NCBI GenBank assembly: GCA_964017185.1
Contig: OZ024875.1
Span: forward strand, 46,083,986 to 46,147,985
Length of the DNA stretch: 64,000 bases
Source: Rugalucina vietnamica
Lineage: Eukaryota > Mollusca > Bivalvia > Lucinida > Lucinidae
Direction of reading: 5' to 3'
Shown: positions 34,393 through 45,708 of the stretch, one piece after another
How the letters are laid out: each line of letters starts with the position of its first letter
Numbering within the stretch: position 1 is the first letter of the stretch
Made by a program: the position numbers and the translations under genes
The notes under the pieces: generated by a model
What the model was told of the DNA's origin: nothing
The model's input: only the letters and a program-made list of their open reading frames with translations
The model's database searches: none

Positions 34393-34743
34393 ATCCGATT
34401 GTCATGGAAAGTTAAAGTTTGCGGTAATCGGGGTACGGTTCTTGAAAGTATAATCTTTTAAATATGACTTCAATTAGTGTTACTCTGTGAAACATGAGTA
34501 TTGTGCATTAAGGTTATCTATTTGTTGCGTATGTAGTGAATCAAGGGCAAGAAAGCAGCTTTGCAGTTTCCTCCGAGATCCGAGTATGTTCCATTTATCA
34601 TAAAAGATTTAGATTGCGATACGTGGAAGCAGGTTTTTGCAAGTATGATTCTCTAGATATGACTTCATTTAGTAATTTTTTTATCGCGTAGATCTAGTGT
34701 TACGCATTTTTGAGATGCTTCACACTTCAAAAGGGGGAAGGTA
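34393..34743 (+). other. Retroelement 3' non-coding region with internal duplication and polypurine tract
   Basis: About 120 bp ending the ORF (around GCTGTTTCCTCCGGAATCCG at 34364) recurs, diverged, at about 34560-34690 (GCAGTTTCCTCCGAGATCCG). The tract AAAAGGGGGAAGGTA at 34729-34743 serves as the plus-strand primer. Confidence 0.8.
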
Positions 34744-36926
34744 TGTCACGATAAAAAATGTACTTTTGCTGTTTGTGGGGTTTGGATAATTTGTTTGATT
34801 TCTTTTAAATGTTTAGTTGAGCATAATAGGTATTTGGAAACTCTTACACAGGAGTAAACATGACATGTTTACTGCATTGTGAAGGATATCTATGTATGTT
34901 AGACACGGCAAAAAATATTTGTGCCATGAAGAGTTTTATGCTCAATTGTGATATTTTAACAGTCTTTTTGTGTTATGGTATTTGTTGATTTGTGGCGTGG
35001 AAATTGGCATTATGTGCAGTTTAATTGGATTCTGTACTGGGCTCAGATTCGTGTTTTATCAGTTTGCCATAAATGGTTTCTGAGAGTGACACGGCTTTAA
35101 CGGAAACATGAAGTCCGGGGATTTGAATCATATGATTTACACCTTGAGGTATAATCCAGAGAAAATTTGTATTGCCGATTTTATGGTTAGCAATATAGCT
35201 TTTTGCAAGCTGATCTGGGTGTGGGTGTCAGTGGATGTGCATTTAGAATTGTTATTCACTTGCTCACGGTGGGTTATTCACATGTTCTGATGAATGGTTT
35301 TGGAATATATGATGGAAAACGGTATGGTTTTCAGGGAAATGTTCACAAACTTATGCGTATAAATAGGCAGCTTATTTTGTGTGGAATCAATATGAATTAT
35401 CGGAAGAATGTAAAGATTGGGCATGAATTTGAGATGTTTGGATATGGGTTTATCTGGTACACCTGGTTATGGTCAGCGCCAGTCTGAGTAGTCGGCCGTC
35501 GGTAAGTTATAACAGTTCATAAATATACATTTTGTACAGTGAGATTGTATAGCCATAATAATGTAGCTCATTATGGTGGAAAGCACATTGATAGGGTTGT
35601 AAAAATGAAAATTTCTATATTTCTGCACGCTACGTTGCCGTGAAGCGGCATTGGTTTAGTTTTTATGTATTAAATTTCGCGTAAGAATGACATTGCGCGG
35701 TATGTATGTCAACCAAAGTTGTAAAATGGAAATTTCTGTTATGTGCTACGTTACTTGTAGCGACGTTATTGTCATTGACGTACATTTAGTTTCATGTTAT
35801 GTTTTGTTATCTAATCATCTCATCATAAAGGAAGTTAATGTTGACTCGGAACAAAGCTGTAAGACTGGAAATTTCAGATTTTAAGTTTTACGTTATAGTA
35901 ACGTAACGCTTAGATTTGACGTTAATGACGTCATTAAGAATATTCGCTATTACTGAAATTAGTGATGTCATTTAAGAAAGGTTTAATATTGTAACAAGAT
36001 TGTCTCGCAAGATTTATCGTATTCTGAGAAATGGCTTTCTATGAATTTGGTCATAGATTGGCAGGACCAATTCCTGGGTGAGGAATTGTGGATGCATGTC
36101 GGAGATTTGCTTGTGATGTCGCTGGGAAAGGAACTAGGGTTAGTTCGCGACATATGTGGTTTAACTGTATCGTACATGTGAATAAATGTTTCAATGTAGA
36201 TACTGGAGTATTATGGTTTATATGTATAGTACAAGCAATCTAGCGAATAAACTAATACAGTTCCGGGGTACGGAATTGTGGGAGGTTATTTGCAATTGGA
36301 TGTTGTGACGTGCATAGCTGCAGGAGATTTCGTTATGATAAATTGCGACACTATCAGTTATTTTGTTGTTAAGACACAGTTACTTTATTTCAGGCCTTGA
36401 AGCTGAAATTGTAATCTATGGACGTAATCTGAATTCCTGAAATTAAACTGGGCTAAACTATATGATGGGGCAGTGACGGTATAAACGGGACGATATAAAA
36501 TCATTGGTGTTTGATTTACAATGGACGGGCGTGGTCTACAGTTCGTTTTGGGAACACTGGACTGTTTTGCAAGCAGTGGTGTCGAGTGTACTAGTGAGAC
36601 GAACGTGTGACAGTATACCCGGAGATGCCAATGGGAAAGTGTGTGGGACATTGATGAACAAAGGACGTATTTTTTTTTTTCTTTTCTCAGTAATTTCTTT
36701 TTGTAGTCTCTTTCTATCTTTTTTCTCCTTCTTTGCTTCTCACTTTAAACATCATTATAAATAAATCATCATAATTTGAAAATTCTGTTTAATTGAACCC
36801 TCCCATAGATTTGCTGGTCATTCATAGCAGGAAGCGTATACCCTTGGTCATTCGATACATGATTTGTTGGGCACAACAAGCCATTGTATCCTCTGACTTT
36901 ATATTAAGTAGAGTCAGTCCGTGACA
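34744..36926 (+). repeat. 3' long terminal repeat (2183 bp)
   Basis: A near-perfect duplicate of the 5' LTR. The CRE is at 35926-35933. The end CGTGACA at 36920-36926 is followed by the GATAC duplication. Confidence 0.95.
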
Positions 36927-36975
36927 GATACAACAAGCTGCTCGCTGATGAAGATCCCTGGGCGCCAACATTCAC

Positions 36976-37615
36976 TGAAAATCTGAAGTTACACTTTCAT
37001 TTGTCAATTTTTAGTATATCTGCTCTTACATCAATTTGGACCCGAGAAATCACACAACAAATCAAATTGCGACAAGTAATGAATAAGTATGCATGGAGTT
37101 TCGCAGATAAACACATCTTAAAAGTAATTCACTGATAAATTATCCATTATTAGACAGTAGAGAATTAAGAACTATACCAAGCAGCACAAGTGATATTGGC
37201 TTTGCGAAACACCATTCCTTTGGATTCTGGTGCACATTAGAAATAAAGCAAAATATCGTGCATATATGCCATTATATGTTTTCATACAGATTAACACCAC
37301 ATGCAAAGAATGAGTCACCTAATATCCGTGTTTAAGGCGTCATACAAGCACCAAAAAGTGCAAATTTGCATAGAATTAATTATCGGACAATCTGTCTTGC
37401 TAACCTATCCTACCAGAGTTTTTTTGTTATATTAATAATGAAAACCCTACCCTATTTCTGAGGTCAAGTTGTATAAATTTATTCACCTAAACATTTATTT
37501 TGGGAGATTGATGATCACGGGATCAGAGATGTCCCCTCCGTGATAGGCAAAAAGTCCAACAAAAATCCATAATTTTTACATTTCAACATTGAGATTTTGT
37601 AAGGTTTTAAATACA
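36976..37615. other. Intergenic, no gene seen
   Basis: AT-rich, no recognisable feature. Confidence 0.5.
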
Positions 37616-38410
37616 TGTACTTAAACGCTTATATATGAATATTCAAATGAGCTAATTTACATATCTGTATTGGCATATCTTGATTTTTGAGAGCATTATC
37701 AGCTTATGTTTGGTATCAGTCTTGTTACTAAGGGTGCTATAAAACAAGATTAGACTGTAGTATAGACTGTGGTATATTGACAACTTTCATGAGATTTTCT
37801 TTTCTATAAATAAATGACAATCTAAGGTTACCATGGCAACGACCAGGTAAATAAACTTTAAGTTTACCTTGTTGTTGTTGTTGCAGTTCTATTACTTGAA
37901 ACATGTGCCACCATTAGCAACATGCATGCAGATAAAATAAGCACTAAAGTGTGTACTCGTGTAATCCAAGTGTGATGTCATTTGTCAGAAAAAACTGAGG
38001 TCGGAAGATGAATTTAATGAATATTAATGACAATACTTTTTTAAATATTCAAATGAGCATATTTGCATAAACAGAAATACTAGTACCAGCTGTGACAGTG
38101 GTGGTGCTTGTTCAAATTGCTTTAATTCAATTCCAATAATGTTAAGTTATTGAATAGACACATAGTTAACGATTTTTTACCTAAAATTCTATCAATTTTA
38201 CAAAATTAATCAGTGTTGCTATGGAAACGATAAGATTTCAAATAAAATTGTCAAATGTTTCAATAGCTAATTGGTTCCACCATCCAACTTGACAATCATA
38301 ATATATATTCTATGGATGCAATGAGGTCACTGACACCTGAAATGTACTGTTTTAAAGTATTCTTTAAAGTTTCATAAAACGTCGTAACAACGTCACCATG
38401 GTGATCTTGT
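37616..38410. repeat. Second X-box repeat cluster, opposite orientation
   Basis: GAATATTCAAATGAGC-type segments occur at about 37637 and 38043. X-box-like GTTACCATGGCAAC lies at 37827 and GTTGCTATGGAAAC at 38215. The order is reversed relative to 26011-26800. Confidence 0.6.
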
Positions 38411-38619
38411 TTGATGACGTCATTTACTGGTTATTTTGAAAATATGGCTTTGAAATTACCTAAAAATTAAACTTATGATATTCAACTACTGTATTATGCA
38501 AAAAAGTAAATTTTGAATTTTGTGACCAACTTGTACCTTTTCCCATGGGCAGGCTCATATGTCGGATTCGTTGAAGCCCATGTGGAACTTATGCGTTTGT
38601 ACTTACCACTTAAATAATT

Positions 38620-38725
38620 GAAAAAAGGTACAAGTACGCAAAGATCAGGAAAAGGCGCAATCAGAAAATAATTCCCACTCCAAAAACCGAGGTGGGGAAA
38701 AAACAAACTAACAATCAGGCACATA
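38620..38725 (+). repeat. Family B fragment (5' end)
   Basis: Begins AAAGGTACAAGTACGCAAAG and stops after CTAACAATCAGGCAC. A family A terminus-like stretch (CCCATGGGCAGGCTCATA) lies just left, at about 38543. Confidence 0.65.
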
Positions 38726-41700
38726 TTCATTTAATTTCACGCTTTGCCTCTACGGATAAAAGCTAGGGGCCTGTCGGGAAGGTTAGTTACTGAGCCACAC
38801 CTCCCACAGGCAGGTTCATACCATTACATTCAATGCACATTTCTTTCACCAATTACTGACAAATGCTATTCGTGGATCAGAAAGGGAAACAAAAGCAATA
38901 GAAACAGTTTCTTGAAAAGTACCCGACGTGAGCGTCAACTGCATGTGTGCTTCGTTGCGAATCAGACACGCTATTAACCAAAGTAAAGTATTTATTCTCT
39001 GACTAGATACTGCAGCAAGTAGCACTATAAAAGAATTTCAAGACATCAAACTTTCTGTTGCAGCTACATATTATTGTAATGACTTAACTATTGATAGGTG
39101 AAATAATTCACAAATCATTGATGCAATATATATTTTGGGTTGATGACACTAAAACCCAGTGGGTGGGGTAATTCAACACTGACACATTCATCCCATCTAC
39201 CTATCATGGAAACCTACATGTACCACCTGAGGAGGCTTAAGTTATTATTGTGTTATTATTGTGTTAATGTCACATATAGCGTAACGGTGATATAATGTTC
39301 ATGTAATACATAATGTATACAGAGTTTTATTCTTAATACCTGTTACAAAAGTAACTCAACCACTGTACAAAAGGTGATCTCTTGAAAATATAAAAATAGA
39401 AACGAACAATGCTAGAAACCTTGATTCTACCTTTATTATCTATAAAATATCAGAAAAAGTTTTCCATGGTGAAAAACGGACAAGTAGCAATTGTGATTTA
39501 CATGAAAAAATGTATTGCTGATATTGCAATGAGTAAATAATTTTGCAATACATATACACTTGTGCTGAATGACTAACCTATAAAGGAGCCCCAAAACTTC
39601 ACAGCTTTTTGTCTTTATATCTTAATTGTTTGTAAGTATTGCTTAAACAAAAGCTAATATTTCATGATAATTTTTATCCCAATAGACACAAACGCAAGTC
39701 TATTTCGTAAAATTTGGGTACTTTCAGTACTTTGATTTTATACCCAAACCTGGGTATGCACCAATTGTAACTTATAAACGTCTAATACAAAGCTTGAAGA
39801 CTTCTTTTATTGCTTTTTTTTAAAATCAATACAGAAAAAATGAAGAAAAAGCCATTGTTTTATCAAAATTTCACTTTTGAAATAAAAAAAAAGCACTCGA
39901 TGACCTTTGACCTCTTTAATTTGCATATAAGCCATTTGCTGGAGTGTAGACAGGGCAGATATTGTTCAGCAAAGGTTACTGAACAATGTCCAATATAGAA
40001 CTTTGCATTAACATTCCGGCCTCCCAAAAATGAATTCTAGCGGTCCCCTGAGAAAAAGTCACTAGTCAATTACAAACAAGGATAAAAATAATTTAGGTTA
40101 TTGCAATGGAAACTTTAGTTAAAAAGATAGACGAAAAGAAAGCTAAATTAAGATGATTCACTTACCTAAAAGGAATATGTCCAAAGAGTTAAACACTTAG
40201 TGAGCTTTATTAAACAAGCACTCAGATTGAATATCCCAACTTATATTGGGGAAGTTCAGGAAGTGATTAATCTCTGGACCTCAGATAAGAATTTTAGATA
40301 AGCCCGTAGAAATTAAACCCTTTTCTTTAAATACACTGTCGATATCATCGATTGATCTTATTGATCGACCTTAAATTTACCTTGATATAACAAAATAGCT
40401 CTGATATGATGTCAGTATGGACATATGCATTTTATTCGTTTGAAATCAACCAAGTGACTCGTTTAAACGCATCAAGGTCGGTGGATTAATTTGGAATCTA
40501 GATTTAGAACCCTCAGTTACAACCAGTGACATTGCCTTCAACGATTGGCATTGTCCGATTTGTAGACTGCATTTAGCTAACCATGGACTCGATGCTGAAA
40601 TGTGCGTGAAGTCCGTGGATATTCATGTTATCTAAATTTTCCGGTATCAAGCATTCATGAATCTCGGGTATGATTTGCAGTGTAGATATGGCTTGAATCA
40701 GATCCAAAATAATGTTTATTGGATCCGAGGTTTTATACAGGTAGTCCTCTACACAAGTATATCGACAGACATACAATGAGTTTGTATAATTCAAGTGAGT
40801 CGGCTGACAACATACCGAGACATGAAACCCATATCGTTATACTCTTTTGCGGATTACAAATGACTCGGTCGACAGCACACTTGCTCCCATGGTATCTGAA
40901 CCGACCTGGTGCTAAACCTGGCTTAGCTGTCTCTTCTTTGTCGTATTAACGATGGATTTGTCACGAATATGTGGCAAGATGATGCGATTGTAACATTCGA
41001 CCGTCTGCTTGTGCACACAAATAGCTAAGTAGCACCTGTTTCAGACTATCCCATATTGCGTGTTAAGACGAAGTTGCATAGACACCAATGCTGATTTAAG
41101 CTTTCACGTGTGACTACTTTAAATCGTGGAATTTCGCCATAAAAAGCGCGCGGCGGCCATAGAAAAGGAAGACATACTTTCAAACTTCTTTGACAGTGTC
41201 TTGTCAACAGCACAATGTGCATACGACTATCAGGTGTTCACGTGTATTGAGCAAGTTCGATTGTTTCAAAATCGTAGTTAAGTTCATGATGCTATTATTC
41301 CGCATGATCAGGCGTTTTGTATAATCAAAATTTGCGTAAAAGAAACACTAACTCAAATAAAAAACTAACATAGAAAGCGCTTGAAACCATTCCTTGGTAT
41401 TGAACTTTTACTCTATACATCTGAATGCTCCTCCTATGTCAAACCTTTATTTGTCCTTCAAATGTCAGTCTGACATCGGAGTAGGCAACAAAAACAGAAT
41501 TTCACCATCAACATTGTATCATAACTTCTAAATACATAAATGGTTTATACCCACAGTTGGGAATTGTACAGATTTTCACATCGGAAGCCGCTAGTACTGT
41601 ACGCACGAAACTCATCAGCTGCTTTACACAATTTTTATAAATAATCAAAAAATCAATACTTTTTGTCAGTTACACATGTCGGAGGACATATGAATCGAAA

Positions 41701-42490
41701 GGTAAGAATATTTTCTCTTTAAATTTACTTAGATCTGTAGTCATAAGATGCTGTGTTTGGCTCGGTACAATAATTTTGATGGTGCATCAGTGATTTTTTC
41801 AATCTCACGAGAAAAAAATTGTAGTTTTTGTGTGCAATTTAGACATTTTCTGAAATAGCCCAATGAAAGCCCAACTATTGACAAATATATCACAACACTT
41901 GTTCATGAGATATACTTTTCTGTTCCCGAAATATTACCTACTTTTCATGAGGCATGTGATATCGTCGACTGTACACTTCGCTTCAGCTGTACCCAATCAT
42001 TAGCTGCAGATGTCGAAAAGAAAACTGTACGACTCGCTTTCCACATCAAAATTGTGTGGGCCAGTAAAATGTGGCTGTATATGTAATCTAAACGAATGGA
42101 ATCATTGATTTGCACAGAATATCCCAAGGGGCACCCCCAGGTCAGCGGTGTACCGATGAGAAAGAGTACTGTTTTCAAGCAGGGCAGTGCGCATCGCTGT
42201 CATCATTTAGGTAATAAAAATGCTGTTTTTGTGGAAAAGGGATACTTTTTAAATACTCTAAAACGCTATGAAAATGGATGGAGCGAGGTTATAGGATTAA
42301 GCTATTTATGGACCGAAATGACTCGGAATAGTGTTCTATGCTGTTGTAACTATATCCACGTTACAGTTGTGACTATAGTTACGTATGTATGGAATATTCC
42401 GTTTTTATTTACTCCGCACATGCGTTAATGAACCATTTTTGGTCACGTAACGCATGCTCGCTATCGATAAAAGAAGTTCGGATTTAACTT
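38726..42490. other. Long intergenic stretch, no supported gene
   Basis: The only coding-like pieces are isolated short frames, such as a 73-codon minus-strand frame at 40573-40794 with no partner exon. A GC-rich spot (AAAAAGCGCGCGGCGGCCAT, about 41142) with a nearby CACGTG could be a promoter, but no gene follows it. Confidence 0.45.
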
Positions 42491-42494
42491 AAAT

Positions 42495-42779
42495 GAGCCT
42501 TCGCAGGAGAAATCCAGCGATTTACAAATGCGAAAACAAAGACGCAGATCAGTTGTGCAGTATATAGTCTATATAATTATACATACCTATCCCCTAAAAC
42601 CTTAAAAAGACGATACATGCCCCTGTGTAACTGCACAACTGATCAGCGCCTTTGTTTTCGCAACACGGATAATTTGACTATTCCTCTTCAAGCTTCTAGC
42701 TTTATGCTTTCACTGTACAGCCTGGTTTGTGTCGGACCTGGTCGGGACCCAAATTGTTGGTTTTCTTACGCACAGGCTC
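42495..42779. mobile_element. Family A MITE, copy 7 (enlarged centre)
   Basis: Ends GAGCCTTCGCAGGAGAAATC and CGCACAGGCTC, with target duplication AAAT at 42491-42494 and 42780-42783. The palindrome arms (AACAAAGACGCAGATCAGTT and CTGATCAGCGCCTTTG) are separated by about 60 bp of extra sequence. Confidence 0.85.
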
Positions 42780-43059
42780 AAATGACATTAGTGTGCGTGC
42801 TCGCAATTGCATAAACCTATATGTTAGACGCGGTCATGCTCCCTGTTGATTGAAAAGGCAGTTCCGAGCATGCTCGGATTAACCAGTCTATGCGTCAGTG
42901 CGCATGCTCGCATTTTCTTCTAAGCATGCTCCGTGTTGATGAAAACAAAATGTTCCGAGCATGCTCGGAGTACCATTAAATGGCACGAATGCTGAAATAG
43001 AAAACAAAAGAGTGAAAGAAAGTTGACCAAAGTCGGCAGGACATTATTGAAAAACGGTT

Positions 43060-43640
43060 TATCTATGCATACTCTCGATGCTCCGTGAACGACTGAGTAA
43101 TTTGGTTGCTCCGTGCATACTTCGATGCTCCGAGCACGACTAAGTAAACGGTTGTTCCGTGCACCTTTCGATGCTCGTGAGCATGACTGAGTATACGTTT
43201 GCTCCGTGCACACTTCGGTGCTCCGAGCATGACTGAGTAAACGGCGATTGTTCGGAGCATACTTCGATACTCCGAGCCTGAGTAATCGGTTGATCAGCGG
43301 CCGTGCATACTTCGATGCTCAGACCATAGCAGGGAAAAACAGTTGCTCCGGCGTGCATACTTCGGAGCTTCGAGCATACCTGAGTAAACGATTGCTCCGT
43401 ACATACTTTGGAGCTTCGAGCATGAATGAGTAAACGGTTGCTCCGAGCATACTTCGATGCTCTGAGCATTAGTGAGTAATCGGTTGACGGCTGTTCCGTG
43501 CATATTTCGGAACTCCGAGCATGACTGAGTAATCGGTTGATCTATGCATACTTCGATGCTCCGTGTTTGCCTGTCATAAACAAGTGCTCAGTGCATACTT
43601 CGAAGCTCCGAGTATAACCGAGTAAACGGTTGCTTTACGA
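43060..43640. repeat. 46-bp minisatellite array
   Basis: About twelve units of 45-52 bp contain GCTCCGTGCATACTTCGATG, then CTCCGAGCATGACTGAGTAA. Related GAGCATGCTCGG palindromes appear singly from about 42855. Minus-strand open frames through it are by-products of the repeat. Confidence 0.9.
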
Positions 43641-43849
43641 TTTTGGTATGACACAACCCGGTATCGAATCCATCTCAGGCGCTCTAACTTTTACATGTAT
43701 GTTATCCGGGACCAAATGCAGCGATGATACATAGACTAGTCCGGGTTCTAATTCACTAGCAACTCGAAACCTGTTTAAACCACAAGTGATTTTAAATTAC
43801 TGACCGTTCAAAGGTGGTACTTGCGATTTGAAATTGCACACCAAAAACA

Positions 43850-44015
43850 TGAATCACTAAATAAGACCACAACAGGTAGACATTCCGCCTCGGAACGATC
43901 AGTAGTATAAAATTACAGGAGCTTAGTCCCATTTTACGGGACCAAGTTCGTCTTGATCTTCTGCATTTGTTGAAAACATTTAGTTAGTCTTTCTACCCTC
44001 CCCTCAACATGAATC
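43850..44015. repeat. Family B fragment
   Basis: Middle of family B: CATTCCGCCTCGGAACGATC, then GTAGTATAAAATTAC and CTTCTGCATTTGTTGAAAAC. Confidence 0.65.
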
Positions 44016-44432
44016 TCTTATTACAGAATTGGCTCACACGGTTGAAAAATAAAGGAGTGTTGACCATTTCTATTTTGGAAAAACTAGATGCTGTTTTTTT
44101 TGTTTTCTTATCTACAGGCTAACTTCCCTAATAAAGCCCTATTTCACGCCGGAATACCGTGATAAACCAGGGAACTGTTCTTACCAAAATTGATCATGTT
44201 CTCACAGTCACGGTGTTACCCTGGTGTAACCCAGGTCTTGTTCCCGGTTCTACCACGGTGTTGTCACGGTGCATGCCAGTGTGCCCCGGTTTTACTACGG
44301 TAATAGCTCTGTCACACATTCACGTACCAGTGGCGTATCGCTCACGTATCTATGATAATTTCGATAGGTCAAGGTCTGAGGCGTATTTTGTTCAAGCGAC
44401 GTATGTACCACGTACGTGTGACGTTACTGCTA

Positions 44433-44690
44433 CGTTCCCGTGGGGTGCTTCAAATGATGCTACCTGTGCTGTCGTCTGAGTCATTTGTATACCATCACAT
44501 GCAAAGCCATGCTGTCGAGTATATAGTCGACGGTCGTAACTATGTTACTAGTGATTTTGCCGTCGTCCGAGACATGATACGACCGTCGATATACTCGGAC
44601 GACAGCGAGCTTTAACATGTAATGGTATATAAATGACTCGGACGACAGCACAGGTACATGTAGCATCATTTGAATCACCCCCGTGGTGGT
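44433..44690. repeat. Long imperfect palindrome (foldback)
   Basis: Arms of about 110-125 bp are reverse complements around 44560: TTCAAATGATGCTACCTGTG and TGCTGTCGTCTGAGTCATTT on the left are mirrored at 44630-44674. Surrounding sequence is rich in ACGTA/GCGTAT words. Confidence 0.75.
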
Positions 44691-45704
44691 GTGTCAGTGA
44701 CTTATCTGTATTCGTATGGAATTTCACTTTCGTATGCACGGCGTATCAAGGCGTGTGTGCTACGTACTTGTGATGTACATGTATGTATGGCGTATGAAGT
44801 GTACGCGTGACGTATCTAAGGCGTTGTACTACGTTCCATTCTTATCTGCGGCGTTTCTGTTCTGTACCAAATGTTTTAATACCTATGAGAACAAACGATT
44901 GTGTCCACTTTGTTCATGCATTTCGCATATTACAGTTATCATTTATCAGAGGTCGAGTATGCCACCGAAGAAATTTAGATAATCTAGATTAACACCGAAG
45001 AAGACATTCCTAAGCTCCCCATCTTGGATGTGAGAACAATGACAGAGGCTTCATCGAGCGTAGCCCTGAAAGAACCCTTCACAACACCCCGGGCCGTGAG
45101 AACATCTGATACATGACTTCGGAAAAACGAAAACATTAATTTTATATACTGAGTTCCACAGCCAACGCATCTTTATTTTTTTCTCTCATCTTTTAAATTG
45201 GTCAATTATGTGAAAACTTTTGTGCCCTATCATCATTAAAATGGCTCGAAAATCTGTGTGTTTTATCAATCTGAGATTTCAGTGCGCATGCGCGAGAACA
45301 CGCCCAATGGTACAAAAATGCATTTTCCGTACCCCACGCGCATGGACTCGAAATTTTTCATAATCAACAATACACACAATTCAAATCTTGGAAGGTCGTC
45401 CGATGAGTGTATGGCAGCCTACCCCTATTGATTAAAGTGTATTGCAGCCATGTGAAAGTCGTTTTTCAGTGTGCTTCGCTGTGGTTTGTTCAGTTAAGCA
45501 AGATATTCATCAAAATCATTTTCAAAATGACGCCTTCGCCAGTAATTGTAGTCGACCGAAAAAAGTCTGATGGCTGATTTTCATAGGTCGTCTTTGAAAA
45601 TAGTTTTTCTACATATATGAATCGACTAAAACCACAAAAAAGTTATTTATTTAAAATTTAAAGACGACTTGCGTTGGCTGTGAAACTCAGTATAGCTAAC
45701 CACA
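44691..45704. other. Intergenic, no gene seen
   Basis: No recognised feature except CGTA-rich words to about 44850. Confidence 0.45.
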
Positions 45705-45708
45705 TTTT

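Larger units (their letters stand above)
27869..36926 (+). mobile_element. Complete 9.06-kb Ty3/gypsy-type LTR retrotransposon lacking RT and RNase H
   Basis: LTRs at 27869-30053 and 34744-36926 flank a 4690-bp interior. A 5-bp target duplication, GATAC, lies at 27864-27868 and 36927-36931. A primer binding site begins at 30056 and a purine-rich tract (AAAAGGGGGAAGGTA) abuts the 3' LTR. The interior holds one long ORF with gag, zinc knuckle, protease and partial integrase. No reverse transcriptase or RNase H motif is present, so the element must have moved with enzymes supplied in trans. Integrase directly following protease is the copia-like order described for Gmr1-type Ty3/gypsy elements. 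The near identity of the LTRs implies a very recent insertion. Confidence 0.95.
27450..36975 (+). repeat. Family B copy interrupted by the LTR retrotransposon
   Basis: 27450-27868 carries family B from GGTAAACGTAGGCAATGATT to ACGAGGACCCAAAGATAC. Family B resumes after the LTR element at 36927 with GATACAACAAGCTGCTCG and GAAGATCCCTGGGCGCC. The GATAC at the joint is duplicated, which fixes the insertion point. Confidence 0.85.

Noticed and set aside
40573-40794. 73-codon minus-strand frame with protein-like composition
   Set aside because: No family is recognised, no upstream exon was found, and a GTGTAG acceptor would cut it to about 60 codons. Support is too weak.
41096-41165. Promoter-like GC-rich spot with CACGTG and AAAAAGCGCGCGG
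   Set aside because: No gene follows on either strand that could use it.
42920-43503. Minus-strand open frames of 60-110 codons
   Set aside because: They follow a 46-bp minisatellite and recur in shifted frames, so they are by-products of the repeat.
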